The notes under the pieces are model-generated. The model saw only the letters and a list, made by a program, of their open reading frames with translations. It was not told the origin of the DNA and made no database searches. A stretch of DNA of 64,000 nucleotides. Origin: Pseudomonas mosselii. GTDB taxonomy: Bacteria > Pseudomonadota > Gammaproteobacteria > Pseudomonadales > Pseudomonadaceae. This document shows, one piece after another, positions 1-9,537 of this stretch. The DNA lies in assembly GCF_019823065.1 (NCBI RefSeq), contig NZ_CP081966.1, forward strand, positions 310,001 to 374,000, written 5' to 3'. The translations under genes and the position numbers were made by a program. Every line of letters starts with the position of its first letter. Within the stretch, counting starts at the first letter, position 1.

Positions 1-1230
1 GAGAAAGGCATGCGCCTGCCTGAAAGCGTGCTGCTGCAGACCGTGACCGGCGACTACGTCGACGACGACATCTATTACGAACTGCTCGACCCGGCCGACA
101 TCGACATGATCTGCCGCCCCGACGAGAACGCGGTGTTTCTCGTACCGTGGGCCATCGAGCCGACCGCCCAGGTGATCCACGACACCTACGACAAGAAGGG
201 CAACCCGGTCGAACTGTCGCCGCGCAACGTATTGAAGAAGGTCCTGAAACTCTACGCCGACAAGGGCTGGCAGCCGATCGTCGCGCCCGAGATGGAGTTC
301 TACCTCACCAAGCGTAGCGAAGACCCGGACTTTCCGCTGCAGCCGCCGGTGGGTCGTTCCGGCCGTCCGGAAACCGGGCGGCAGTCGTTCTCCATCGAGG
401 CGGCCAACGAATTCGACCCACTGTTCGAGGACGTCTATGACTGGTGCGAACTGCAGCAGCTGGACCTCGACACGCTGATCCACGAGGACGGCACCGCGCA
501 GATGGAAATCAACTTCCGTCACGGCGATGCCCTGCACCTGGCCGACCAGATCCTGGTGTTCAAGCGCACCATGCGCGAGGCCGCGCTCAAGCACAACGTG
601 GCCGCCACCTTCATGGCCAAGCCCATGACCGGCGAGCCGGGCAGCGCGATGCACCTGCACCAGAGCGTGGTCGACGTGGCCACCGGCAAGAACATCTTCT
701 CCAACGCCGACGGCAGCATGAGCGAGCTGTTCCTGCACCATATCGGCGGCTTGCAGAAGTTCATCCCCGAGGCGCTGCCGCTGTTCGCCCCCAACGTCAA
801 CTCGTTCCGCCGCTTCCTGCCGGACACCTCGGCACCGGTGAACGTCGAGTGGGGCGAAGAGAACCGTACCGTTGGCCTGCGCGTACCCGATGCCGGCCCG
901 CAGAATCGCCGGGTCGAGAATCGCCTGCCGGGCGCCGACGCCAACCCCTACCTGGCCATCGCCGCGAGCCTGCTGTGCGGCTACATCGGCATGGTCGAAG
1001 GCATCGAGGCCAGCGCGCCGGTGCAGGGCCGTGGTTACGAGCGGCGCAACCTGCGCCTGCCGCTGACCATCGAGGACGCCCTCGAGCGCATGGAGAACAG
1101 CCGCGCGCTGGTGCAGTACCTGGGCAAGAAATTCATCACCGGCTACGTCGCCACCAAGCGCGCCGAGCATGAGAACTTCAAGCGCGTCATCAGCTCCTGG
1201 GAGCGTGAGTTCCTGCTGTTTGCTGTGTGA
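1..1230 (+). CDS. spuB: Gamma-glutamylputrescine synthetase-type glutamine synthetase (5' end cut)
   Basis: The reading frame is open from base 1, so the gene starts upstream; roughly 40-45 N-terminal residues seem to be missing relative to the usual ~450 aa. The visible 409 residues carry the glutamine synthetase catalytic fold: the APEMEFYL metal-binding strand, the GSAMHLHQS and NRRVENRLPGADANPY segments, and a C-terminal WEREFLLFAV. In the polyamine pathway this family ligates glutamate to putrescine or other polyamines using ATP. The position directly ahead of spuC and spuDEFGH matches the P. aeruginosa spu locus, which favours SpuB over its paralogue SpuI. Polyamine glutamylation rather than nitrogen assimilation is inferred from context and overall similarity. 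Confidence 0.88.
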   Translation, partial: EKGMRLPESVLLQTVTGDYVDDDIYYELLDPADIDMICRPDENAVFLVPWAIEPTAQVIHDTYDKKGNPVELSPRNVLKKVLKLYADKGWQPIVAPEMEFYLTKRSEDPDFPLQPPVGRSGRPETGRQSFSIEAANEFDPLFEDVYDWCELQQLDLDTLIHEDGTAQMEINFRHGDALHLADQILVFKRTMREAALKHNVAATFMAKPMTGEPGSAMHLHQSVVDVATGKNIFSNADGSMSELFLHHIGGLQKFIPEALPLFAPNVNSFRRFLPDTSAPVNVEWGEENRTVGLRVPDAGPQNRRVENRLPGADANPYLAIAASLLCGYIGMVEGIEASAPVQGRGYERRNLRLPLTIEDALERMENSRALVQYLGKKFITGYVATKRAEHENFKRVISSWEREFLLFAV

Positions 1231-1240
1231 TCAACCCTGA

Positions 1241-1258
1241 GGCCGCCTGCGGGCGGCC
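1241..1258 (+). other. Intergenic stem-loop between spuB and spuC
   Basis: GGCCGCC and GGCGGCC arms enclose a 4-base loop just after the spuB stop. No T-run follows, so it is more likely an mRNA-stabilising or processing hairpin than a terminator, and spuC follows within 20 bases. Confidence 0.5.
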
Positions 1259-1278
1259 ACCGGAAAATGGAGAGGCAC

Positions 1279-2640
1279 ATGAGCGTCAACAACCCGCAAA
1301 CCCGTGAATGGCAAACCCTGAGCGGCGAGCACCACCTTGCACCTTTCAGTGACTACAAGCAGCTGAAGGAGAAGGGGCCGCGCATCATCACCAAGGCGCA
1401 GGGCGTGCATTTGTGGGACAGCGAGGGGCACAAGATCCTCGACGGCATGGCCGGCCTGTGGTGCGTGGCGGTCGGCTATGGTCGTGAAGAGCTGGTGCAG
1501 GCGGCAGAAAAGCAGATGCGCGAGCTGCCGTACTACAACCTGTTCTTCCAGACCGCTCACCCGCCGGCGCTGGAGTTGGCCAAGGCGATTACCGACGTGG
1601 CGCCCAAGGGCATGACCCATGTGTTCTTCACCGGCTCCGGCTCCGAGGGCAACGACACCGTGCTGCGCATGGTCCGTCACTACTGGGCGCTGAAGGGCAA
1701 GCCGCACAAGCAGACCATCATCGGTCGCATCAACGGCTACCACGGCTCCACCTTTGCGGGTGCGTGCCTGGGCGGCATGAGCGGCATGCACGAGCAGGGT
1801 GGCCTGCCGATTCCGGGCATCGTGCATATCCCGCAGCCGTACTGGTTCGGCGAGGGTGGCGACATGACGCCGGATGAGTTCGGCGTGTGGGCGGCCGAAC
1901 AGCTGGAGAAGAAGATTCTCGAAGTCGGCGAGGACAATGTCGCCGCCTTCATCGCCGAGCCGATCCAGGGCGCCGGTGGGGTGATCATTCCGCCTGAGAC
2001 CTACTGGCCGAAGATCAAGGAGATCCTCGCCAAGTACGACATCCTGTTCGTTGCCGACGAAGTGATCTGCGGTTTTGGTCGCACCGGCGAGTGGTTCGGC
2101 TCCGACTACTACGACCTTGCGCCTGACCTGATGACCATCGCCAAGGGCCTGACCTCCGGTTACATCCCCATGGGCGGTGTGATCGTGCGTGACAAAGTGG
2201 CCAAGGTGATCAGCGAAGGTGGCGATTTCAACCACGGCTTCACCTACTCCGGCCACCCGGTGGCGGCGGCGGTGGGTCTGGAAAACCTGCGCATCCTGCG
2301 TGACGAGAAGATTGTCGAGCGTGCCCGCAACGAAACGGCACCGTATTTGCAAAAACGACTGCGTGAGCTGCAGGACCATCCGCTGGTGGGCGAGGTACGC
2401 GGCCTGGGCCTGCTCGGCGCGATCGAGCTGGTCAAGGACAAGGCCACCCGCAGCCGTTACGAGGGCAAGGGCGTTGGCATGATCTGCCGCACCCACTGCT
2501 TCGAGAACGGCCTGGTGATGCGCGCGGTGGGCGACACCATGATCATCGCGCCGCCGCTGGTGATCAGTCGCGAAGAGATCGACGAACTGGTGGAAAAGGC
2601 GCGCAAGTGCCTGGACCTGACCTACGAAGCGGTCAAATGA
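1279..2640 (+). CDS. spuC: Polyamine:pyruvate aminotransferase SpuC
   Basis: A class-III, PLP-dependent aminotransferase of 453 aa that moves an amino group from putrescine, cadaverine or related amines to pyruvate. Visible hallmarks are FTGSGSEGNDT in the cofactor phosphate-binding region, the ADEVICGFGRTG strand with the aspartate that contacts the PLP ring nitrogen, and TIAKGLTSGY with the Schiff-base lysine near residue 289. An ATG at 1267 is in frame, but the one at 1279 has a GGAG six bases upstream and gives the family's normal N-terminus. The gene lies between spuB and the polyamine-binding proteins, as expected for polyamine catabolism. Confidence 0.92.
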   Translation: MSVNNPQTREWQTLSGEHHLAPFSDYKQLKEKGPRIITKAQGVHLWDSEGHKILDGMAGLWCVAVGYGREELVQAAEKQMRELPYYNLFFQTAHPPALELAKAITDVAPKGMTHVFFTGSGSEGNDTVLRMVRHYWALKGKPHKQTIIGRINGYHGSTFAGACLGGMSGMHEQGGLPIPGIVHIPQPYWFGEGGDMTPDEFGVWAAEQLEKKILEVGEDNVAAFIAEPIQGAGGVIIPPETYWPKIKEILAKYDILFVADEVICGFGRTGEWFGSDYYDLAPDLMTIAKGLTSGYIPMGGVIVRDKVAKVISEGGDFNHGFTYSGHPVAAAVGLENLRILRDEKIVERARNETAPYLQKRLRELQDHPLVGEVRGLGLLGAIELVKDKATRSRYEGKGVGMICRTHCFENGLVMRAVGDTMIIAPPLVISREEIDELVEKARKCLDLTYEAVK

Positions 2641-2673
2641 CAGTCTGCTAGGCTGGCGAGGTGACATTAAGTC

Positions 2674-2713
2674 GTTACAAGGCCCTGCTTCTGTTGAAAC
2701 AGCGCCTTGTAAC
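2674..2713 (+). other. Long nested stem-loop in the spuC-spuD gap
   Basis: GTTACAAGGC and GCCTTGTAAC form a perfect 10-bp stem, and inside its loop CTGTT and AACAG can form a second stem. It lies in a 168-bp gap before the binding-protein gene. There is no T-tract, so an mRNA stability, processing or attenuation element is more likely than a simple terminator. Its role is inferred from position only. Confidence 0.6.
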
Positions 2714-2808
2714 TTGCCAGACTAACGGCTGTTTAGTCGCCCAGCGCGCGTCCCGTGGTACCTGGCTGCTGAACAGATGGCTTGATAATAAATTCTGGAG
2801 CATTACGC

Positions 2809-3906
2809 ATGAAGAAATTGGGCAAGACGCTGCTGGCCGCGGCCCTGATGGGTGCCATGGCGACCGCTGTTCAGGCTGACGACAAGGTGCTGCACGTCTA
2901 CAACTGGTCGGACTACATCGCCCCGGACACCGTGGCCAACTTCGAGAAGCAGACCGGCATCAAGGTGGTCTACGACGTCTTCGACAGCAACGAGACCCTC
3001 GAAGCCAAGCTGCTGGCGGGCAAGTCGGGCTACGACATCGTCGTGCCATCGAACAACTTCCTGGCCAAGCAAATCAAGGCCGGCGTCTATCAAGAGCTGG
3101 ACCGCTCCAAGTTGCCCAACTGGAAGAACCTCGACCCGGCACTGCTCAAGGCCGTGGGCGATGCCAGCGACCCAGGCAACAAGTTCGCCTTCCCTTACAT
3201 GTGGGGTTCGATCGGCATCGGCTACAACCCGGAGAAGGTCAAGGCCGCGCTGGGCGTGGACAAGATCGACTCGTGGGACGCCGTGTTCAAGCCTGAGAAC
3301 ATCGCCAAGCTCAAGAGCTGCGGCGTGAGCTTCCTCGATGCCCCGACCGAGATGATCCCGGCCGCGCTGCACTACCTGGGCCTGCCCAGCGACAGCACCA
3401 AGAAGGAAGACCTGAAGGCCGCGGAAGACCTGTTCCTGAAGATCCGTCCTTCGATCACCTACTTCCACTCTTCCAAGTACATCTCGGACCTGGCCAACGG
3501 CAACATCTGCGTGGCCGTGGGTTACTCGGGTGACCTGGAGCAGTCCAAGGCCCGTGCCCACGAGGCCGGCGACAAGGTCAAGCTGAGCTACACCATTCCG
3601 AAGGAAGGTGCCGGCACCTTCTATGACATGGTCGCCATTCCGAAAGACGCCGAGAACGTCGAGGCCGCCTACAAGTTCATGGACTTCCTGCTGCAACCGG
3701 AAGTGATGGCCGGCATCACCAATGCCGTGCGCTTCCCGAACGGCAACAAGGCAGCCACCCCGCTGGTGGACAAAGAGATCACCAGCGATCCGGCGATCTA
3801 CCCGTCCGATGAAGTGAAGGCCAAGCTGTACGCCATCAAGGCGCCGGAAAAGACCGCCCAGCGCGAGATCACCCGCAGCTGGACCAAGATCAAGTCGGGC
3901 AAGTAA
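2809..3906 (+). CDS. spuD: Periplasmic polyamine-binding protein SpuD/PotF (putrescine type)
   Basis: A 365-aa extracytoplasmic solute-binding protein of the PotD/PotF family. It has an N-terminal signal peptide (charged MKKLGK, hydrophobic core, AVQADD cleavage region) and the family patterns [41 protein letters not shown] and [13 protein letters not shown]. The ATG at 2809 has GGAG eight bases upstream; an earlier in-frame ATG at 2782 would bury the signal peptide. In P. aeruginosa the first of the two tandem binding proteins, SpuD, prefers putrescine and the second spermidine. That assignment is carried over by position, not from binding residues. Confidence 0.9.
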   Translation: MKKLGKTLLAAALMGAMATAVQADDKVLHVYNWSDYIAPDTVANFEKQTGIKVVYDVFDSNETLEAKLLAGKSGYDIVVPSNNFLAKQIKAGVYQELDRSKLPNWKNLDPALLKAVGDASDPGNKFAFPYMWGSIGIGYNPEKVKAALGVDKIDSWDAVFKPENIAKLKSCGVSFLDAPTEMIPAALHYLGLPSDSTKKEDLKAAEDLFLKIRPSITYFHSSKYISDLANGNICVAVGYSGDLEQSKARAHEAGDKVKLSYTIPKEGAGTFYDMVAIPKDAENVEAAYKFMDFLLQPEVMAGITNAVRFPNGNKAATPLVDKEITSDPAIYPSDEVKAKLYAIKAPEKTAQREITRSWTKIKSGK

Positions 3907-3926
3907 GCCCGATGCAAGGCCCTCTG

Positions 3927-3944
3927 GGCCGGGGTTTCCCGGCC
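3927..3944 (+). other. Stem-loop after spuD
   Basis: GGCCGGG and CCCGGCC arms around a 4-base loop about 20 bases after the spuD stop. No T-run follows. It could protect the abundant binding-protein message while letting transcription continue into spuE. Confidence 0.45.
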
Positions 3945-3995
3945 TGGAGGCAGGTTAAGGCAAATAAGTTTGCGGCATCCACGCCGTGAAGGTAA

Positions 3996-5162
<1,167 letters not shown>

Positions 5163-5170
5163 CAATCCAG

Positions 5171-5192
5171 GCCCGCCAGCGCAGCGGCGGGC
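5171..5192 (+). other. Stem-loop between spuE and spuF
   Basis: GCCCGCC and GGCGGGC arms with an 8-base loop, right after the spuE stop and 28 bases before spuF. There is no T-tract, so it is probably an mRNA-stability hairpin that helps binding proteins outnumber transporter subunits. Confidence 0.5.
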
Positions 5193-5219
5193 ACATAAAT
5201 CTTGTTGGGAGTTTCACTC

Positions 5220-6362
5220 ATGGCAGTTGCCTCCGGTGCCTATAAGAAAGCCCTCGAGGGTGGCCAGCAACCCAAGCAGGTGCTGGTCAAGATCGACCGG
5301 GTCACAAAAAAATTCGACGAAACGGTAGCCGTGGACGATGTGTCCCTGGAAATCCGCAAGGGTGAGATCTTCGCCCTGCTGGGCGGCTCCGGGTCCGGCA
5401 AATCGACCTTGCTGCGCATGCTGGCCGGCTTCGAGCGTCCGACCGAAGGGCGGATCTTCCTCGATGGCGTCGACATCACCGACATGCCGCCCTACGAGCG
5501 GCCGATCAACATGATGTTCCAGTCCTACGCGCTGTTCCCGCACATGACCGTGGCGCAGAACATCGCCTTCGGCCTGCAGCAGGACAAGATGCCCAAGGCC
5601 GAGATCGATGCCCGCGTGGCCGAGATGCTCAAGCTGGTGCACATGACCCAGTACGCCAAGCGCAAGCCGCACCAGCTGTCCGGTGGCCAGCGTCAGCGCG
5701 TGGCCCTGGCCCGCTCGCTGGCCAAGCGCCCGAAACTGTTGCTGCTCGACGAGCCGATGGGCGCGCTGGACAAGAAACTGCGTTCGCAGATGCAGCTGGA
5801 ACTGGTGGAGATCATCGAGCGCGTGGGCGTGACCTGCGTGATGGTGACCCACGACCAGGAAGAGGCCATGACCATGGCCCAGCGCATCGCCATCATGCAC
5901 CTGGGCTGGATCGCCCAGATCGGCAGCCCGATCGACGTCTATGAAACCCCGACCAGCCGCCTGGTTTGCGAGTTCATCGGCAACGTCAATCTGTTCGAGG
6001 GCGAGGTGGTAGACGACGCCGAAGGCCACGCGATCATTGCCAGCCCGGAACTGGAGCGCAAGATCTACGTCGGCCACGGCGTCACCACCTCGGTCGAGGA
6101 CAAGCACATCACCTACGCCCTGCGTCCGGAGAAGCTGCTGGTCACCACCGAGCAGCCGACCTGCGAGCATAACTGGTCGCGCGGCAAGGTCCACGACATC
6201 GCGTACCTCGGCGGCCACTCGGTGTTCTACGTCGAGCTGCCCGGCGGCAAGATCGTCCAGTCGTTCGTCGCCAACGCCGAGCGCCAGGGCACCCGCCCGA
6301 CCTGGGATGACGAAGTCTACGTGTGGTGGGAAGACGACAGCGGCGTGGTACTGCGCTCATGA
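5220..6362 (+). CDS. spuF: Polyamine ABC transporter ATP-binding protein SpuF/PotG
   Basis: A 380-aa ABC ATPase of the polyamine (PotA/PotG) type. Walker A is GGSGSGKSTLLR, the signature is [16 protein letters not shown], Walker B is [12 protein letters not shown], and the switch histidine is in [10 protein letters not shown]. The C-terminal ~110 residues form the TOBE-type regulatory region. The chosen ATG at 5220 has GGGAG upstream; the alternative at 5202 is less well placed. It powers uptake through SpuG and SpuH, with which it overlaps end to end (ATGA at 6359). Confidence 0.92.
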   Translation: MAVASGAYKKALEGGQQPKQVLVKIDRVTKKFDETVAVDDVSLEIRKGEIFALLGGSGSGKSTLLRMLAGFERPTEGRIFLDGVDITDMPPYERPINMMFQSYALFPHMTVAQNIAFGLQQDKMPKAEIDARVAEMLKLVHMTQYAKRKPHQLSGGQRQRVALARSLAKRPKLLLLDEPMGALDKKLRSQMQLELVEIIERVGVTCVMVTHDQEEAMTMAQRIAIMHLGWIAQIGSPIDVYETPTSRLVCEFIGNVNLFEGEVVDDAEGHAIIASPELERKIYVGHGVTTSVEDKHITYALRPEKLLVTTEQPTCEHNWSRGKVHDIAYLGGHSVFYVELPGGKIVQSFVANAERQGTRPTWDDEVYVWWEDDSGVVLRS

Positions 6363-7279
6363 AACCACGAAAGCTCAAACGAGCCCTCCAGCGCTTGATC
6401 CCCGAAGGACGGCACATGGTGATCGGCGTGCCGTTCATCTGGCTGTTCCTGTTCTTCATGCTGCCGTTCTTCATCGTATTGAAGATCAGCTTTGCCGAAG
6501 CTGACGTGGCGATTCCGCCGTACACCGAGATCTATACCTATCTGGAAGGCAAGGTCCAGCTGGTGCTGAACCTGGCCAACTACGGCCTGCTGACCGAGGA
6601 TGAACTGTACATCGCGGCCTACCTCGGCTCGTTGAAAGTGGCCTTCTTCAGCACCTTGCTGTGCCTGCTGATCGGCTACCCGATGGCCTATGCCATCTCC
6701 AAGGCGAACAAGGAATCGCAGACGGTCTTGCTGCTGCTGATCATGATGCCGACCTGGACCGCGATCCTGATCCGCGTCTATGCCTGGATGGGCATCCTCA
6801 GCAACAACGGGCTGCTCAACAGCTTCCTGTTGTGGCTGGGCCTGATCGACCAGCCGCTGCAGATTCTCAACACCAACCTGGCGGTATATATCGGCGTGGT
6901 CTATTCGTACCTGCCGTTCATGATCCTGCCGTTGTACGCCAACCTGGTAAAGCATGACCAGAGCCTGCTCGAAGCCGCATCGGACCTGGGTTCGAGCACC
7001 TTCAACAGCTTCTGGAAAATCACCGTGCCGCTGTCGAAGAACGGCATCATCGCTGGCTGCATGCTGGTGTTCATCCCTGTGGTCGGTGAGTTCGTCATCC
7101 CGGAACTGCTGGGCGGTCCGGAAACCCTGATGATCGGTAAAGTGCTGTGGCAGGAGTTCTTCAACAACCGCGACTGGCCGGTGGCATCCGCCCTGGCGGT
7201 GGTGATGCTGGCGATCCTGATCGTGCCGATCCTGCTGTTCAACCGTAGCCAGGCCAAAGAGATGGAGGGCCGCGCATGA
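6359..7279 (+). CDS. spuG: Polyamine ABC transporter permease SpuG/PotH
   Basis: A 306-aa inner-membrane permease with about six hydrophobic segments, the first beginning near GVPFIWLFLFFMLPFFIVL. The cytoplasmic EAA loop reads EAASDLGSSTFNSFWKITVPLS, the ATPase docking site of this family. The ATG overlaps the spuF stop (ATGA), and its own stop overlaps the spuH start, so the three are translationally coupled. Confidence 0.92.
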   Translation: MKPRKLKRALQRLIPEGRHMVIGVPFIWLFLFFMLPFFIVLKISFAEADVAIPPYTEIYTYLEGKVQLVLNLANYGLLTEDELYIAAYLGSLKVAFFSTLLCLLIGYPMAYAISKANKESQTVLLLLIMMPTWTAILIRVYAWMGILSNNGLLNSFLLWLGLIDQPLQILNTNLAVYIGVVYSYLPFMILPLYANLVKHDQSLLEAASDLGSSTFNSFWKITVPLSKNGIIAGCMLVFIPVVGEFVIPELLGGPETLMIGKVLWQEFFNNRDWPVASALAVVMLAILIVPILLFNRSQAKEMEGRA

Positions 7280-8169
7280 AACGCTTCAGTTTCTCCAAGC
7301 TGATGCTGGTGCTCGGCTTGCTGTTCATCTACCTGCCGATGCTGATCCTGGTGATCTACTCGTTCAACGCCTCGAAACTGGTGACGGTGTGGGGCGGCTG
7401 GTCGGTGAAGTGGTACGTCGGCCTGCTCGACAACACCCAGCTGATGGGTTCGGTGATGCGCTCGCTGGAGATCGCCTGCTACACGGCGGTCGCCGCCGTG
7501 GCGCTGGGCACCCTGGCGGCCTTCGTGCTGACCCGGGTCACCCGCTTCAAGGGCCGCACCCTGTTCGGTGGCCTGGTCACCGCGCCGCTGGTGATGCCCG
7601 AGGTGATCACCGGTCTGTCGCTGCTGCTGCTGTTCGTGGCCATGGCGCAGATGATCGGCTGGCCCCAGGAGCGGGGCATCGTCACCATCTGGATCGCCCA
7701 CACCACGTTCTGCGCCGCCTATGTGGCGGTGGTGGTGTCGGCGCGCCTGCGCGAGCTGGACCTGTCCATCGAAGAGGCGGCCATGGACCTGGGCGCCAAG
7801 CCGTGGAAGGTGTTCTTCCTGATCACCATCCCGATGATCGCGCCGTCGCTGGCGGCGGGCGGCATGATGTCGTTCGCCCTGTCGCTGGATGACCTGGTGC
7901 TGGCCAGCTTCGTCTCCGGCCCGGGCTCGACCACCCTGCCGATGGAAGTGTTCTCGGCCGTGCGCCTGGGCGTGAAGCCGGAGATCAACGCCGTGGCCAG
8001 CCTGATCCTGCTGTCGGTGTCGCTGGTGACCTTCCTGGTCTGGTACTTCAGCCGCCAGGCCGAAGAGCGTCGCCGCCGGGCGATCCAGCAGGCCATCGAA
8101 GAGGGCGCCGCGGCGAACGTCTCGCAGCCGCAGGTGCGTCGTCCGGCCCAGGCCACCGCGCAGGCCTGA
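7276..8169 (+). CDS. spuH: Polyamine ABC transporter permease SpuH/PotI
   Basis: The second permease, 297 aa, with six predicted membrane spans. It carries the EAA-loop motif EEAAMDLGAKPWKVFFLITIPMI, and the SLDDLVLASFVSGPG segment typical of PotC/PotI. The C-terminal tail is arginine-rich, then Ala/Gln/Pro-rich. It closes the spu operon; a strong bidirectional hairpin follows nine bases after its stop. Confidence 0.92.
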   Translation: MKRFSFSKLMLVLGLLFIYLPMLILVIYSFNASKLVTVWGGWSVKWYVGLLDNTQLMGSVMRSLEIACYTAVAAVALGTLAAFVLTRVTRFKGRTLFGGLVTAPLVMPEVITGLSLLLLFVAMAQMIGWPQERGIVTIWIAHTTFCAAYVAVVVSARLRELDLSIEEAAMDLGAKPWKVFFLITIPMIAPSLAAGGMMSFALSLDDLVLASFVSGPGSTTLPMEVFSAVRLGVKPEINAVASLILLSVSLVTFLVWYFSRQAEERRRRAIQQAIEEGAAANVSQPQVRRPAQATAQA

Positions 8170-8177
8170 GCCAACGC

Positions 8178-8225
8178 ATCGCGGGGCAAGTCGCATCGGC
8201 GCACCGATGCGACTTGCCCCGCGAT
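8178..8225. terminator. Perfect 22-bp inverted repeat between convergent genes
   Basis: Two perfectly complementary 22-base arms (starting ATCGCGGGGCAAG) flank a 4-base loop in the 60-bp gap between spuH and the convergent ATPase gene. It probably ends transcription from both sides. The outer part resembles the local REP core, so it may be a REP-derived terminator. Confidence 0.65.
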
Positions 8226-8229
8226 CGTT

Positions 8230-9396
8230 TCAGCCCTGGTCCGGCCAGTTCCAGGCCGGTTCATCCAGCATGCCTTGTCCGACGATACCGGTCTGCCCCA
8301 AGTTTTTCTCCAGGTGGATCGAATTGCAGTCGGCATCCTCCTCCAGCGCCGCCACCAGCCGGGGCGCGTGCGATACCACCCATACCTGACATTGCTGGGC
8401 CGCGCGGCGGATCAGGCGTGCCAGTGCCGGCAGCAGGTCCGGGTGCAGGCTGGTCTCCGGCTCGTTGAGCACCATCATGCTCGGCGGACGCGGCGTGAGC
8501 AGGGCCGCCACCAGCAACAGGTAGCGCAGGGTCCCGTCGGACAGCTCCGCGGCGCTCAGCGGCCGCAGCAGTCCGGCCTGGTGCAAGCGCAGGCCGAACA
8601 GACCGCCGGGCTGGGCATCGACCGCGAGCCGGGCGCCGGGAAAGGCGTCGCCCACGGCGTCCTGCAGGGCTTGCAGGTCGCCGATCTCGTCGATGGTCTG
8701 CAGGGCGGCGGCGAGGTCACGGCCGTCGTGATGCAGCACCGGCGTGCGCGTGCCCAGCCGTGATTGCCGGGCAGGGGCCTCGGCATCGGTACGGAAATGG
8801 TCATAGAAGCGCCAGCTGCGGATCTGCTCGCGCAGATGCGGCACCTCGGGGGAGCCCTGGAGGCTGCCGACCTGGTCGAACAGGCTGTCGAACTCGGTCA
8901 TGTGCTGGTGCAGCACCTGCCATTGGCGCCCATCGCGGGCCTTGACCATCCCTGCATTGCGCTGCACCAGCAGGCTGGCGGGGCGGCACAGGGGGCCTGC
9001 CCAGATCGTCTCCTGCTTGATCTGCGGGTCCAGGGCGAACTTTGACCGGCTGGGTTCGGGCAGGCCGAGGCTGATCGCGTAGCCGAAGTCTTCGCCAGCG
9101 AAGCCCATCTTCAGGCGCCTGGCCTGCTGGCGTGGCCCGCCTTGCACCGGCAGCTCGCCGTTGAGCATGCGCCGGGAGAGTTTCTCGGGACCGGCCCAGA
9201 AGGTCGACTCCAGCCCGCCCTCGGCTGCCAGCGCGTTGACCACGCCGCCGCGGGCGGTCTCGGCCAGCAGGCGCAAGGCTTTGTACAGGTTGGACTTGCC
9301 GCTGCCGTTGGCACCGGTGATCACGTTGAGCTGCCCGAGCGGCATCACCAGCTGGTTGATCGAGCGGTAGTTGGCAATGGCCAGGGTGGTCAGCAT
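8230..9396 (-). CDS. AAA family ATPase of the RecF/SMC-like kind, function unknown
   Basis: A 388-aa soluble ATPase resembling ABC-type DNA-repair and OLD-like ATPases. It has Walker A GANGSGKSNLYKAL near residue 28, a signature-like LSDGTLRYLLL, and Walker B MMVLNEPETSLHPDLL followed by a D-loop/switch region WVVSHAPRLVAAL. ATGs at 9402 and 9396 are both possible; 9396 has the better spacing from an AAGGA. It stands alone on the reverse strand, convergent with spuH. Nothing nearby names a substrate; neither a TOPRIM domain nor a long coiled coil was seen, so OLD nuclease or SMC is unlikely. Confidence 0.75.
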   Translation of the reverse strand: MLTTLAIANYRSINQLVMPLGQLNVITGANGSGKSNLYKALRLLAETARGGVVNALAAEGGLESTFWAGPEKLSRRMLNGELPVQGGPRQQARRLKMGFAGEDFGYAISLGLPEPSRSKFALDPQIKQETIWAGPLCRPASLLVQRNAGMVKARDGRQWQVLHQHMTEFDSLFDQVGSLQGSPEVPHLREQIRSWRFYDHFRTDAEAPARQSRLGTRTPVLHHDGRDLAAALQTIDEIGDLQALQDAVGDAFPGARLAVDAQPGGLFGLRLHQAGLLRPLSAAELSDGTLRYLLLVAALLTPRPPSMMVLNEPETSLHPDLLPALARLIRRAAQQCQVWVVSHAPRLVAALEEDADCNSIHLEKNLGQTGIVGQGMLDEPAWNWPDQG

Positions 9397-9537
9397 CAGC
9401 ATTGTCCTTGAGCGTCTGGCCCACAGTATCGCCGATAGCGCTGTGCTTTGTTGAACCGACATCGGTGTCGTTTGTCCATCCCTGATCTACGCTTTCAAAC
9501 GCATCCCTCACTCCCTTTGTCGAAGCAAGGAGCCTGC

